From assembly GCA_003427395.1 (NCBI GenBank), contig BFEA01000587.1, positions 104,803 to 149,989 of the forward strand: 45,187 bases of DNA, read 5' to 3'. The position numbers and the translations under genes were made by a program. A model generated the notes under the pieces. That model was not told the DNA's origin, did no database searches, and worked only from the letters and a program-made list of their open reading frames with translations. The number at the start of each line of letters is the position of its first letter. The stretch's first letter is position 1. Origin of the DNA: Chara braunii (Eukaryota; Streptophyta; Charophyceae; Charales; Characeae). Positions 11,820 through 23,260 of the stretch are shown here, one piece after another.

Positions 11820-11895
11820 CCGGCAAGCTCGGATAAAGTAACCTATACACATCTAGATGTGTATAAGAGACAGCCGGCAAGCTCGGATAAAGTAA
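11820..11895. other. Leftover Tn5 mosaic-end (Nextera) adapter, assembly artefact
   Basis: 11855-11873 is exactly the 19-bp Tn5 mosaic end used in Nextera libraries, and 11844-11854 is the inverted first 11 bases of the same sequence, so the pair looks like a mate-pair junction adapter lacking 8 bases. The 22 bases at 11820-11841 are repeated at 11874-11895 on the other side. Copy B at 19855-19880 has a single uninterrupted version. Coding predictions across this point (a frame starting MYKRQ at 11859) are false. Confidence 0.95.
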
Positions 11896-12518
11896 GCATG
11901 TCCCCCCCCCCCTCTATTTCCCTTAGTCTTTGCAAAAAAAACGCAGGGTTGGGCAATGTATATAAAGGCAAGGATCCGCAATGTGGTGAAAAGGACCGAA
12001 TGGATGATGAAGCGCAAGTGGAATCTCGACAAGCAATGGGCATTCCGATACATACAAAATGGTGCTTTATAGCGCAGGGAAGACTTCAGAAATTAGACAC
12101 AAGTCCTGCCCTGACCGAGACTGACCTCGATCACATAGTGCTAGATAGCGTAGCAGGCCGCTAGCATATCAATGACTAGTCCAATCAATGTTGCAACGCA
12201 GACTAAACATACATCATTCTCATCCCAAGCTGTGAGTAGACCTGGCGCTATACACAGGGAGAAGGCGCCAGACCCTGATCATGCACAGACGAAGAGGGGG
12301 ATCAGACGAAGAAGAGGGGGAAGATGGGACTGTCGTCAGCACCAAGTTTTCGGTACAAGTCCCTGATAGTTCCTCGTCAAATGTATGAAGCCCAGTGTCG
12401 AGTCTGGATCCAAATGTCACCAAACCCTCTCTCTCGTAGTCTGCTGATGCGGTGAAGTCAGGTAGCGAGAGGGTGAGGGAGAGATGGTGGATTGAAAAGA
12501 GGAAGAAAAATAACCTCC

Positions 12519-12556
12519 CCCCCTTCGCTCTCTCTCTCTCCCTCTCTCTCTCTCTG
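12519..12556. repeat. CT microsatellite in copy A
   Basis: A C run followed by TCTCTC repeats. The equivalent in copy B is 20508-20553 with a longer C run. Confidence 0.8.
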
Positions 12557-14225
12557 CACACGTTGCTGCCTTTGGTTCGACGAGCAACAGTCAGAGTGAA
12601 TCAAGCCATGGGTTATGCTACTTACTACTTGTAAAAGACAAAAACGAAACCAAAAAAGGTGGACGAATTTCCCGTTAGAACATGGAAAAATACATTGCCA
12701 TGTTCGAAATTCGTTTTCTGCCTGGGCGCAGCCTCTATTGCTCCCGCCGATCAATCTGTTAGTTTATCACAAAAACGAACACTCCCATCACGCTCGCCTT
12801 GCCCCAAAACCCCGGAATAACATCTTAGACCGCTAGGAACGGCCAAGAAACGACCGACTTACTCCACTTTCATTTCCTCAACTTCTCTTCTCCGCCATAG
12901 CCCGCGCAGCCAATTTTTCTCCTACGTCTTAACTTACTTCTTTTCTCTCTAATCCGACTTCACAGGCAGGTTCGCTCGGGGCCAAATCCCCGGGATTGCC
13001 TCTTCTCCCGCTTGATGCCAATAGGAGTCGAGCGGGCTATGCCCCTTCACTTGCGCCTAACTCACTCCCCGCCATCCCCGACTTCTTCCTCTGCCGGATG
13101 TATCCGGTGCGATTCTTCGTCCAGTTTCATTCACTTTTCCCTAACCCTACTCGTCTCCCCTGTTCCGCTCGCACCCAGCCTAGCTAGACGTCCAAATTCA
13201 CTTCGTTATTCAGCAACCGCCCTCCCTCCTTTGTTACGCCCTCGCTCTTCTTTTTATTCGACCGCATCTGGCGCAATAGCGAGTCCGGATTTAGACCCTT
13301 CGGTACTCCCCTTTGCGTGCCCCCGCTGTCAGTCACCTCGTTCCTCTTTCAGTCCTCTACTCCTCTCTTCCTCCTTACTCCCTTCCTCGGATCCGCCATC
13401 ATCTTCCTCCTACCGGCCTCCCCACTGCGCCCGACTCACCGCCCGGCCATTCCTGTCCTCACCCCCGAATGCACCTTGGCGCAGAGCCTGCCCAAGTTCA
13501 GTCGTTCCTTTTCCGTCCTTCACTACCTCGGCCCTCCGCCTCTCTGCCTATTGCCGCTTAGTGCAGCACCTCAACGTCTCTGCCCCTCAGTGCCGCTCGT
13601 TCCTTCCCTAGATACGCTGCTCCCTAACAGCGTTTTCGCATGACCATCATAGGTGAGGACGAACGACTGCCTACGGTCTCTTGATTTATACTTCTGCAGC
13701 TTGTTGGTCTCCGCCCGCGTGCTCAAGCCCTGGTGTGCCCTGCCCCACATGGTACGCTGACTAGGAACGAGGGTTTGGGACTCCATAGGCAGATCTGACT
13801 GCCGGCCTACTGATCTTGGCCCAGGTGTGGACTCTGGGCAGCCTGCGGTAGCCTATTCTTGAAAAAGTCCTCGGCCTTTTCAGTACCGCAGCAGCTACGA
13901 CTTTGGCGTTTGCGGACTGCTGTAACTACGGCCTTGACCTTTGAAGGCTATATAGCAACCGCGGCCTACGACACAGGTCATAGGCCCAGCGCTCGATACA
14001 GCCAAAGTAGGAAAGGTGAAAAATAATAAAAGAAAATAAAGATTAAGAAAAACTCTTAATTCGTGGCAGGGCATAAACGGAAAAAGAGGGCGGGCCTACC
14101 GACACTCCCTCGGTTCTACAAAAATGGGCCCGCGGTTGGGCTACCTTAACAAAACCGAGAGGGATAGTCCCGTGGGACCCTCAACCTCTCAGCCCCTTCG
14201 ATGCTCCAACGCTCCCACACCGCCG

Positions 14226-14294
14226 CCCGCCGGTTTCGATCCCTGTACCTCTGCCGTGTAAGTCCAGCACCGTAACCTATAGGGCTATGCCCAA
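14226..14294 (-). repeat. tRNA-like sequence with A and B boxes (copy A)
   Basis: On the minus strand an A-box-like TAGCCCTATAGG (14287-14276) is followed 44 nt later by GGGATCGAAACC (14243-14232), a close fit to the RNA polymerase III B box. Between them the sequence CTGGACTTACACGGCAG sits where an anticodon arm would be. Spacing equals that of a real tRNA gene. The acceptor and T stems do not pair, so it is a tRNA-derived relic or SINE head rather than a tRNA gene. Confidence 0.5.
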
Positions 14295-14694
14295 GCCTGG
14301 GACTATTACTCGCGGTATCCCATATAGCCAGGTGCGGTCCAGCCCCTAGGCTTAGGTAGTATCCCCGTCCTCACCTCTTCTCCTAACTAGGCCTGCGGTC
14401 ACAAAGCCTCCGCGCCGCGGCTATCTCGTATCCTGCCTCGTACATCGGCCTACGGATGGTCAACCATCCGTAGCGAGGACGCCTTTTATTCCTAACCACA
14501 AGAATCAGGCTGGCCGACTAATCCAGCCGTTTTAATCAAATTAGACAAATCACACGCGTGCCTTAATCTGCACGCCTACACCCGCTCTATTCTGATTAAA
14601 CATCTTATCAGTACAACCCAACAGACTTTAGACGCGACTCGCGCGGTACATTTAGACCTTCAAGTTTACTTCCTGTCACTTGCAAAAACTAGGG

Positions 14695-14726
14695 CGAATA
14701 CCCTTGTCAGGGTATTCGCACCGACA
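14695..14726. repeat. Terminal hairpin of copy A
   Basis: CGAATACCCT at 14695-14704, loop TGTC, AGGGTATTCG at 14709-14718, followed by CACCGACA where homology with copy B ends. The same structure, with a changed loop base, ends copies B and D. Confidence 0.75.
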
Positions 14727-16880
14727 ACTTACCGGACCATATTAAGCGACGTCCCCGTCGCTTCACCAGATCAAAAAAGCTACAAATCCAACCACAACTC
14801 TAAGTGGTGACGAACAAAGGGACCAATCCGATTAGCCGACAGACACAGGGTAGAGGCCTCCATCAAGCCATGCCTCCACAACTATATGCTGTCAGGTTCC
14901 TAACCCGGCCCTCATCGCCCAGGCCCTAGGACGCTGACAACATAAGTTCCAAAGACCCTCTCAACCGTCCTCTTCCCCCGGTCCTAGACAACCTTCGGCT
15001 TCTCGTTGGGTGTCCCTAGTCCTGGCCAAAATTAGGGACGCGGGCCCTAACCGAGACCTTTGAAGGCACTCTCGCCTCCCTTCTCAGAAGATCTCTCGCA
15101 ATCCAATACACATACGTATATACGTATACTTAACATCCACTTAGCTCTTTCTGCAGTTTAGTACAGAAAGGCTAGGTCTCCATCTTGGCCCACCATAGTC
15201 TGGCTGATCGGACCAGGACTACGGCCCACCGCGTTGTTATTTTAGCGGCAGTACCCTCGTTGGTTACGCAACGATAGGTTTTCTCCTGATAAGCATTCAA
15301 TCAGGATTTCCCAGTAACCTCAACCTTCATTATCCCACGGAGCAATTTCCCTGGGGCGGGCAACTCCCCTTAAACTCTTACCCCGTAGTCCCGCAGCCAG
15401 GTTGCGCCGGCTAGCAGCCATCCACTGGGGTTACTCTTTCGTGGTGCTAAACTTGTACCGTTAGCTTGGTCTTCCTTCAATAGGTCTCAGAACTAGCACA
15501 AGTGGTTAGACGGGGCGTCGCAAAACAAATCATGGCCCCACTACGAGCTTACGCAGGGGTCTGAAGGCATTTACCAACCCTCCCATAAAAGGCATGGCAT
15601 CCCTCGCACAATCACAAACAAAATCACCGCTAGGTCCACAAGGCTGTGACCCCTGACTTGATCAGAGTCTGCAGCCACCCATCCTGAGACATCTCTCGCC
15701 CTGCACTCATTGCGACTTTCCTAAGCATTCAAGCAAAGGTGGCCCTTTTCGTTAGACTTTATCACTCATCAAACAACTCACCATGCCATAAATCAATTCA
15801 CCCACCTTTGAAGGTGAGTCTTTCACAACATCCCCTTTCACAAAAATCCAAGGGGGTCTCATCCTAGAACAAAACATCCCGTCCTCCAAAAATCCGAGGG
15901 AGTCTCATCATCGCACACAACATTACTTAGAGACCATCTTATGGGTCCTCGTCCCAACTTAAGCAATCACCAACCGTCATGGTGAAGCACCTGAGTCTCA
16001 AAGACTCGTAAATCTTCTAAGAATCCTCACACTTTTTCACAAACGGACTGCACTCCCTCCCCTTATACTCCGCCCCATCGGCTGCCCGTAAGCAGATCGC
16101 ATGAGTATACCGAGGAGTAGACAGTTCCACATAACACACATCCATGAACATGAGATGCGTCAAAAACATCTCTCATACAAAGCCATCACACATCAGGAGA
16201 AAGCCACACATGTGAGAGTGAGTGTGATCGTCACGTACAAAGGATAGTATCAAACCTCACTCAACACAGATATACACTCAGGGATGGGATGTTCCATCCT
16301 AAAATACACCAGATAATCTTGTCTCAGGACCCACTCAAAACAACTCATACCACTCGGAATACAGTACATGGTTATTTGTACAAGAAGTCCCCAAAACAAC
16401 TCAGCATACTACTGTTACTTAGTGTACACAGCGTATTTTACATGATCCTTGCCACAGTGGCCATCCTACGCTGTAGACCCCATCCGTACACTGAACAACA
16501 TAGGTCTTTATCTGCTTAAGTAATGGTGAGGCCGACAGACAACATCTATTCCTACTTAGGTGAATCAGTCCCCACTCACTCATCTCTTCCAGGTTTTGCC
16601 TGCACAGCTGGGCTATCTACAACCTAAGTTACTTTACCGGACTATTATTGCGAACCTCCTCCCTGGATCTAACCTATACACATACCCACATCAAAATATA
16701 TGTCTGTCCTGACCCACATAATATGCAACTGGCCTTTACCAATTAGTACGGGGTTAGGGTCACGCACCGGCTAGCCCGCTACTCCAATGTCCAGGTCATT
16801 ATATGTACAACTAGACTTTACCAACATGAATCCACGGATCCGGGGCAGGCGACTGACATAAATTTCCCAACCCAGGGGTT
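14727..16880. other. Segment between the two 5-kb repeats, no recognisable gene
   Basis: No retroelement enzyme or host protein domain is readable on either strand. It contains a small TACGTATA-type patch (15108-15130) and a hairpin cluster at 15770-16060. If copies A and B are LTRs of one element this would be its interior, and the absence of pol motifs would make it non-autonomous. Confidence 0.45.
15803..16007. repeat. Cluster of short hairpins in the interior segment
   Basis: CACCTT/AAGGTG (15803-15816), CCCCTT/AAGGGG (15832-15855) and GAGTCT/AGACTC (15993-16007) are perfect stems. A repeated phrase 'ggg.gtctcatc' follows the second one and a degraded third copy near 15880-15910. Confidence 0.6.
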
Positions 16881-17019
16881 AGGGTGGATCCCCATAATAT
16901 CCTACTATACTTTCTTTACTCTATCACCTCTTTACTCCTTATGACTCCTAGTCATTTCGCCTACCCACCTCGTACTCTTAGTCACCTGACTCCCTTAGTA
17001 ATCACCCCATCCAGCACCA

Positions 17020-17781
17020 TCATGCCCCTTCCTTCCTTGAGCCCCACTTATGGTTTCGCTGGCTCCCATCACGGCCCTCGACGCCTTGCCTGTCATTCCC
17101 ACGACCTCTATCGCCGCGTCCATCGTCTCCACGGCCCGTATTGCCACGCCTGCCATCTCCTTGGCCCGTATTGCCACGCCCGCCAACTCTACGGCCCCTT
17201 TCGACTACCTGCCTTTGGCCCCTCCCAACTGTCATACTGTCCGGCGAAACTTGCTGCATCGGTGGCCACAACGGTCCGACAGGTTGGATTTGGACTGGCG
17301 GGGGCCCACGGGGCATCATGTTCATCCAAGGGCCCATATAATTACTTTCCGCCCAAGGCATATAAGGATTGTGCGCCGGCCACAAGCTCAGTCCGTTACA
17401 CGGCGCCCACTAACCATGTAGTGCTGGGTCGATCGGAGGAGGCCCCCTTGGTCTTGCCTCGCCTTCCCACTCTTGCGGGGTAACCGCTATTTGTTGCGAG
17501 CTCTGCCCTTTTCCGGTACCCTGACCGCCCTGAGCGAGGTTCCTTGCCTTCCGCTGCGCCTTTGTCAACTTGAGAGGTTCGTGCTCTTCCTTTATATCAT
17601 CCTCCCTCTTGCCTTCGTCCCTCGCCTGAACACTGGCTCGCCTCTTCGGGGTTCCTACTGAGTGGGGTGACTTCTGGTCATCCTCCTCTGTCCCTTTTTC
17701 ACCCTGGCCAGCCGGCCTGCCTGGTTTATTTCTCTTAGACCAAAGCAGGAAGAGGTAGTGCCACCCAAACTTATGAGACAT
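17020..17781 (-). pseudogene. gag-like low-complexity reading frame with one amber stop
   Basis: Read on the minus strand from the ATG at 17781, a single frame of about 253 codons continues to 17020 with one in-frame TAG at about 17410-17412 (between ...PALHG and WAPCNG...). The first half is charged (K, E, R, Q), the middle is Pro/Trp/Met-rich (PYMPW, PRGPPPVQIQPVGPLWPP) and the last third is Gly/Arg-rich (RGRGNTGQGDGRRGN style). No CCHC knuckle, protease or other catalytic motif is visible. Composition and position, just inside copy B on the same strand, suit a retroelement gag, but the start lies within the repeat itself. Assignment is inference; it could be a decayed host exon or chance frame in GC-rich DNA. 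Confidence 0.35.
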
Positions 17782-18005
17782 GTTTACCTCCTCGTTCAGA
17801 AACCAAAGAAACTGACAAAAATCCTAAACAAACAAGGTTGTCAGACTACCAAAACTTATGGATTTGACTGGCTCCTGAAAAAACAATCACATACATCCCT
17901 CATAAGTCAGAGCAACCAGACCACCCAAACTTATGAGACATGTCTGGCTCTCCAGGCAATACAAAATAAAACACAGCAATGGGCCTTCCCAAACTTATGG
18001 AACTA
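17755..18005. repeat. AACTTA-loop hairpin array in copy B
   Basis: Four copies of CCAAACTTATGR match the last four of the second array (9723-9960). At 17911-17948 the flanks pair as CCAGAC with GTCTGG more fully than in copy A, where the same place reads CGAGAC with GTCTGA. Confidence 0.75.
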
Positions 18006-21000
18006 GCCCAACCTTTGGTTGACCCGGTCAAACTTCATGCAATACTGTCTTTCTCCCGCCCTTCCCCCAGATGCAATCTCACAATCTACTTTCAGTCAAG
18101 TAATAAAATTGAAATTGACATTATACATGCGTTCCTTTATTTAGTCTGGTTATGTCCTGAATAGAAAGCAACAACTATAGGAACCGATAGACATACATCA
18201 ATCAACCATAGGGGAATATGCAAACATGGGTGTAGTGGGGTATACAGATAGAAAGAAGTTACCTGATGGTTCCCTGCCTCCAGAACCTTGCCTAGGTTCC
18301 GGCAGAGCTCCCGCAATCGGTGGGTTGACTCCCCACAGAGCCTTAATGCGGTCCTACGGGTTACAATCCCGCCTGCCGCCTTCCTCTCGTAACCAATAGA
18401 CTAGACTAAGACTGAGAAGGGCAGAAAGAGAAAGTTTAAGACGCTCAGATCCAAGAGGGGTGCACTCACACTCGCGAGAGAGGGCCTTGTTGTCTTCGAT
18501 CGCTTGAGGGCCTTGCAATGGCAGCCAATTGACAGCTTGGTCAACGCAGTCACCCTGTCGAAGTAACCCCCCTCCTGACGACCTCCTACTCGTAGCCCTA
18601 ACTCCCTACTCGTCCAGCCTGTCCACCCCTTCAAAGCTCCACACCTCTCCTCAGCCTAATCGCAGCTACGCAACTGCCGGTAACAACCCTTTGGGAGGCA
18701 GCAGTAGTACTCAACGGCGGCCAACAGTAATGGCAGCAATCACCAACAACCTACAACAGCGGCGGCCAGCAGCAAGGCCACAATCAACAGCAACGGCTCG
18801 TCCATCATGCAACAGCAGTCTTCCACAGCATGCAGCAGCAGATCGTGCGGGGTGCAGCAACCCTTAGATCCGGCAACAGTACCCAACGACGGTCAGCGGC
18901 AATAGCAGCAGCCACCAACAGCCGCAGCCACCCGCCTCCTTCAGACGCCGCACTGACCCCACCGTAAGAAAGAACAGGGAGAGCGTACAGCAATGGTGTA
19001 CAGCAATGCAAACTACAGCAGCTTCGGCCCGTATATAGCACAGGCTTTAGCAGCTAATCGATGACAGCAGCCGCTCGCAATGGTTTCAAAAGTAACAACC
19101 CCTCCGTTGTACTCTTAGTATGAGCTAAGCTTTACAATGCTCAGTGCAATAGGGCCGCATGTACGGTCACACACTGTAGTAAGACACTCTGAACACTAAC
19201 CAGAACAGCAGCACGCCTCGAAAGGCCAAAGTCAACTAGATCACTTCCTCAATCGAATGGCGCGGCTGAATGCACGATAGTGTACAGCGCAAAACGGATA
19301 GTGCACCAGAGTACTGTAATTAATGTAATTACACCCGCGGCAGTACTACCGCGAGAGCGCTATTACCCAACAACCATTCCTTGGGAAGGACATCAGCCAA
19401 CCTGCTACTGTAGTAGTGGCTTACGAAATCAGTAGCACGGGGTTTCAGAAGGAATGGCAGCAACTGCTTGCAGCCCGAGTAACACAACGTACCGCGTGTG
19501 TATGACGTCTGTGTCCAGCAAAAACCCAATGGCATACTAACAAGTCTGCGTCAAGGCACAACAGGTGCACAGCACATAGACGCGGGACACACCTCCAGTG
19601 CCCTGTCCAGACACAGCAGCGACCCGTTAGCCACAGTAAAACAACACTATGGTGGAGCGGGACCCCCCCCGAGTGTGCTGGTCCTTCCTACCAGCGACTT
19701 ACGTGAACAGTGTACGTTGGCCGTCATCTATGCCTCAGTCACTCAGACCGGAGGCCCATTACTACCTTAAACTTGTATTGAGCGTCGCACTGGCTTGCAA
19801 TCCTAACCTCAACGCCGCTGTCATGCCCAGTACTGTGCCCCCTGGTGCCGGTCGCCGGCAAGCTCGGATAAAGTAAGCATGCCCCCCCCCTCCTTATTTC
19901 CCTTAGTCTTTTGCAAAAAAAAAACGCAGGGGTGGGCAGTGTATATATATATATATATAGGCAACGATCCGCAATGTGGTGAAAAGGACCGAATGGATGA
20001 TGCAGTGCAAGTGGAATCTCAACAAGCAATGTGTATTCCGATACATACAAAATGGTGCTTTATAGTGCAGGGAAGACTTCAGAAATTAGACACAAGTCCT
20101 GCCCTGACCGAGACTGACCTCTATCACGTAGTGCTAGACAGCGTAGCAGGCCGCTAGCATATCAATGACTAGCCCAATCAATATTGCAACGCAGACTAAA
20201 CATACATCATTCTCATCCCAAGTTGTGAGTAGACCTGGCGCTATACACAAGGAGAAGGCACCAGGCCCTGATCATGCACAGACGAAGAGGAGGGGATCAG
20301 ACGAAGAAGAGGAGGAAGACGGGACTATCGTCAACACCAAGTTTTTGGTACAAGTCCCAGATAGTCCCTCATCAAATGTCTGAAGCCCAGTGTCGAGTCT
20401 GGATCCAAATGTCACCAACCCCTCTCTCTCGTAGTCTGTTGATGCGGTGAAGTCAGGTAGCGAGAGGGTGAGGGAGAGATGGTGGACTGAAAAGAGGAAG
20501 AAGAAGACCCCCCCCCCCCCCTTCGCTCTCTCTCTCTCCCTCTCTCTCTCTCTGCACACGTTGCTGCCTTTGGTTCGACGAGCAACAGTCGGAGTGAATC
20601 AAGCCATGGGTTATGCTACTTACTACTTGTAAAAGACAAAAACGAAACCAAAAAAGGTGGACAAATTTTCCGTTAGAACATGAAAAAATACATTGCCATG
20701 TTCGTAATTCGTTTTCTACCTGGGCGCAGCCTCTATTGCTCGCGCCGATCAATCTGATAGTTTATCACGAAAACTAACACTCCCATCACGCTCGCCTTGC
20801 CCCAAAACCCCGGAATAGCATCTTAGACCGCTAGGAACGACCAAGAAACGGCCGACTCACTCCACTTTCATTTCCTCAACTTCTCTTCTCCGCCATAGCC
20901 CGCGCAGCCAATTTTTCTCCTACCTCTTAACTTACTTCTTTTCTCTCTAATCCGACTTCACAGGCAGGTTCGCCCGGGGCCCAATCCCGGGATTGCCTCT

Positions 21001-22221
21001 TCTCCCGCTTGATNCCGATAGGAGTCGAGCGGGCTATGCCCTTTCACTTGCGCCCAACTCACTCCCCGCCATCCCCGACTCCTTCCTCTGCCGGATGTAT
21101 TCGGTGCGATTCTTCGTCCAGTTTCATTCACATTTCCCTGACCCTGCTCGTCTGCCCTGTTCCGCTCGCACCCAGCGTAGCTAGACATCCAAATTCACTT
21201 CGTTATTCAACAATTGCCCTCCCTCCTTTGCTACGCCCCAGCTCTTCTTCTTATTCGATCGCATTTGGCGCAATAGCGAGTCCGGACTCAGACCCTTCGG
21301 TACTCCCCTCTGCTTGCCCCCGCTGTCAGTCACCTCGTTCCTCTTTCACTCCTCTACTCCTCTCTTCCTCCTTACTCCCTTCCTCCGATCTGCCATCGTC
21401 TTCCTCCTACCGGCCTCCCCACTGCGCCCGACTTACCGCCTGGCCATTCCTGTCCTCACCCCCGAATGCACCTTGGCGCTGAGCCTGCCCAAGTTCACTC
21501 GTTCCTTTTCCGTCCTTCACTACTCGGCCCTCCGCCTCTCTGCCTGCTGCCGCTTAGCGCAGCACCCCAACGTCTCTGCCCCTCAGTGTCACTTGTTCCT
21601 TCCCTAGATACGATGCTCCCTAACAGCGCTTCCGCATGACCATCATAGGTGTGGACGACCGACTGCCTGCGGCCTCTTGATTTATACTTCTGCAGCTTGT
21701 TGGTCTCCGCCCTCGTGCTCAAGGCCCGGTGTGCCCTGCCCCACATGGTACGCTGACTGGGAATGAGGGGCTGGGACTCCATAGGCGGATCTGACTGTCG
21801 GCCTACTGATCTTGGCCCAGGTGTGGACTCTGGGCAGCCTGCGGTAGCTTATTCTTGAAAAAGTCCTCGGCCTTTTCAGTACCGCAACAGCTACGACTTT
21901 GGCCTTTGCGGACTGCTGTAGCTATGACCTTGACCTTTGAAGGCTATATAGCAACCGCGGCCTACGACAGAGGTCATAGGCCCAACGCTCGATACAGCCA
22001 AAGTAGGAAAGGTGAAAAATAATAAAAGAAAATAAAGATTAAGAAAAACTCTTAATTCGTGGCGGGGCATAAACGAAAAAAAAGGGCGGGCCTACCGGCA
22101 CTCCCTCGGTTCTACAAAAATGGGCCCACGGTCGGGCTACCTTAACAAAACCGAGAGGGATAGTCCCGTGGGACCCTCAACCTCTCAGCACCTTCGATGC
22201 TCCAACGCTTCCACACCGCCG

Positions 22222-22290
22222 CCCGCGGGTTTCGATCCCTGTACCTTCGCCGTGTAAGTCCAGCATCGTAACCTATAGGGCTATGCCCAA
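22222..22290 (-). repeat. tRNA-like sequence with A and B boxes (copy B)
   Basis: Same relic as at 14226-14294. The A-box-like element is 22283-22272 and the B box 22239-22228 on the minus strand, 44 nt apart. Confidence 0.5.
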
Positions 22291-22722
22291 GCCTGGGACT
22301 GTTACTCGCGGTATCCCATATAGCCAGGTGCGGTGCAGCCCCTAGGCTTAGGTAGTATCCCCGTCCTCACCTCTTCTCCTAACTAGGCTAGCGGTCACAA
22401 AGCCTCCGCGCCGCAGCTATCTCGTATCCTGCCTCGTACGTCGGCCTATCGATGGTCAACCATCCGTAGCGAGGATGCTTTTTATCCCTAACCACAAGAA
22501 TTAAGCTGGCCGACTAACCCAGCCGTTTTAATCAAATTAGACAGATCACACGCGCGCCTTAATCCGCGCGCCCACACCCGCTCTATTCTGATTAAACATC
22601 TTATCAGTACAACCCAACAGACTGTAGCCGCGACTCGCGCGGTACATTTAGACCTTCAAGTTTACTTCCTGTCACTTGCAAAAACTAGGGGGGATACCCT
22701 TGTTAGGGTATTCGCACCGACA

Positions 22723-22950
22723 ACGGGTCTGTATTTTCAACAGTTCATGGGTGTACCCACTGAGCTAGGCTCTTGGGTTCGACGCTGGTACCGGAACCGC
22801 GCGAAACTGAACCGGCCCTGACAATTCAGAAATATTTGGTTTTACTCGTCAAGTTTCATCGTCCAGGTCTGAACACGGGTCTGTATTTTCAACAGTTCAC
22901 GGGTGTACCCACTGAGCTAGGCTCTTGGGTTCGACGTTGGTACCGGAACC
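22723..22950 (-). mobile_element. Tandem pair of tRNA-like SINE heads, 152-bp period
   Basis: The block from ACGGGTCTG to TACCGGAACC occurs at 22723-22797 and again at 22875-22949, with the SINE body 22800-22874 between them. On the minus strand each head reads TAGCTCAGTGGG, a perfect match to the polymerase III A-box consensus, then GTACACCC and GTTGAAAATACAG, which resembles a tRNA anticodon arm. The B box is degenerate (GTTCAGACCT). Related heads lie at 42496-42552 and 45162-45187. Confidence 0.6.
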
Positions 22951-23181
22951 AGGTCTCAGAATGGGACAACATAAAATTAAGAATAATAAAAAAGGTAATA
23001 AAAGTTAGAAAAATATGAAAAACGGCGACGAAAGGGAAAGGACCGCCGGAACCCTACCTTCGGTCCTGCAATCGGTCCCACGATCGGACTCCTTGGCAAC
23101 ACTAAGGGGGATAGTCTCGTGCGGCCCTCGACCCCTCAGTTTCCTTCATAAGACGCTCCTCCGCTCCTTCGCTGCCGGTTG

Positions 23182-23246
23182 CTGGCCTCGATCCCCGGAT
23201 TTTGGTAGTGTCAGTCCAAAGTCGTAACCTATAGGGCTAGACCCAA
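23182..23246 (-). repeat. tRNA-like sequence in copy D
   Basis: A-box-like TAGCCCTATAGG at 23239-23228 and B box GGATCGAGGCC at 23194-23184 on the minus strand, 45 nt apart. Unlike copies A and B, the putative anticodon stem pairs fully (TTTGG with CCAAA). Confidence 0.5.
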
Positions 23247-23260
23247 GCTTGGATGTAACA

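Larger units (their letters stand above)
9681..14726 (-). mobile_element. 5-kb direct repeat copy A (LTR-like unit, minus orientation)
   Basis: This stretch matches 17719-22722 from 'cctggtttatttctcttag' to 'caccgaca' with only scattered substitutions and short indels. Read on the minus strand it begins TGTCGGTG and a 10-bp hairpin (14695-14718), the usual TG start of a plant LTR. No open frame longer than 200 codons and no retroelement enzyme domain lies inside. If it is an LTR it is very long; a segmental duplication is the alternative. I found no polypurine tract, primer-binding site or target duplication at the expected places. Homology breaks at 9681 on the left inside the hairpin array, while the array itself continues leftward only in this copy. 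Confidence 0.8.
17719..22722 (-). mobile_element. 5-kb direct repeat copy B (LTR-like unit, minus orientation)
   Basis: Second copy of the unit at 9681-14726, same orientation, starting 'cctggtttatttctc' and ending 'caccgaca'. It contains the hairpin array remnant (17750-18010), the CAG-rich part, the CT tract and the tRNA-like relic in the same order. It lacks the adapter insertion of copy A. One unknown base is at 21014. If A and B are one element's LTRs, B is the upstream one on the minus strand and the gag-like frame follows it correctly. The terminal hairpin is reduced to ATACCCT/AGGGTAT (22694-22711). Confidence 0.8.

Noticed and set aside
13012-13611. 199-codon Ser/Pro-rich frame, partly kept in copy B (21009-21482)
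   Set aside because: It follows from pyrimidine-rich composition, overlaps two other long frames on the same strand, and ends differently in the two copies. Conservation is no more than expected from a recent duplication.
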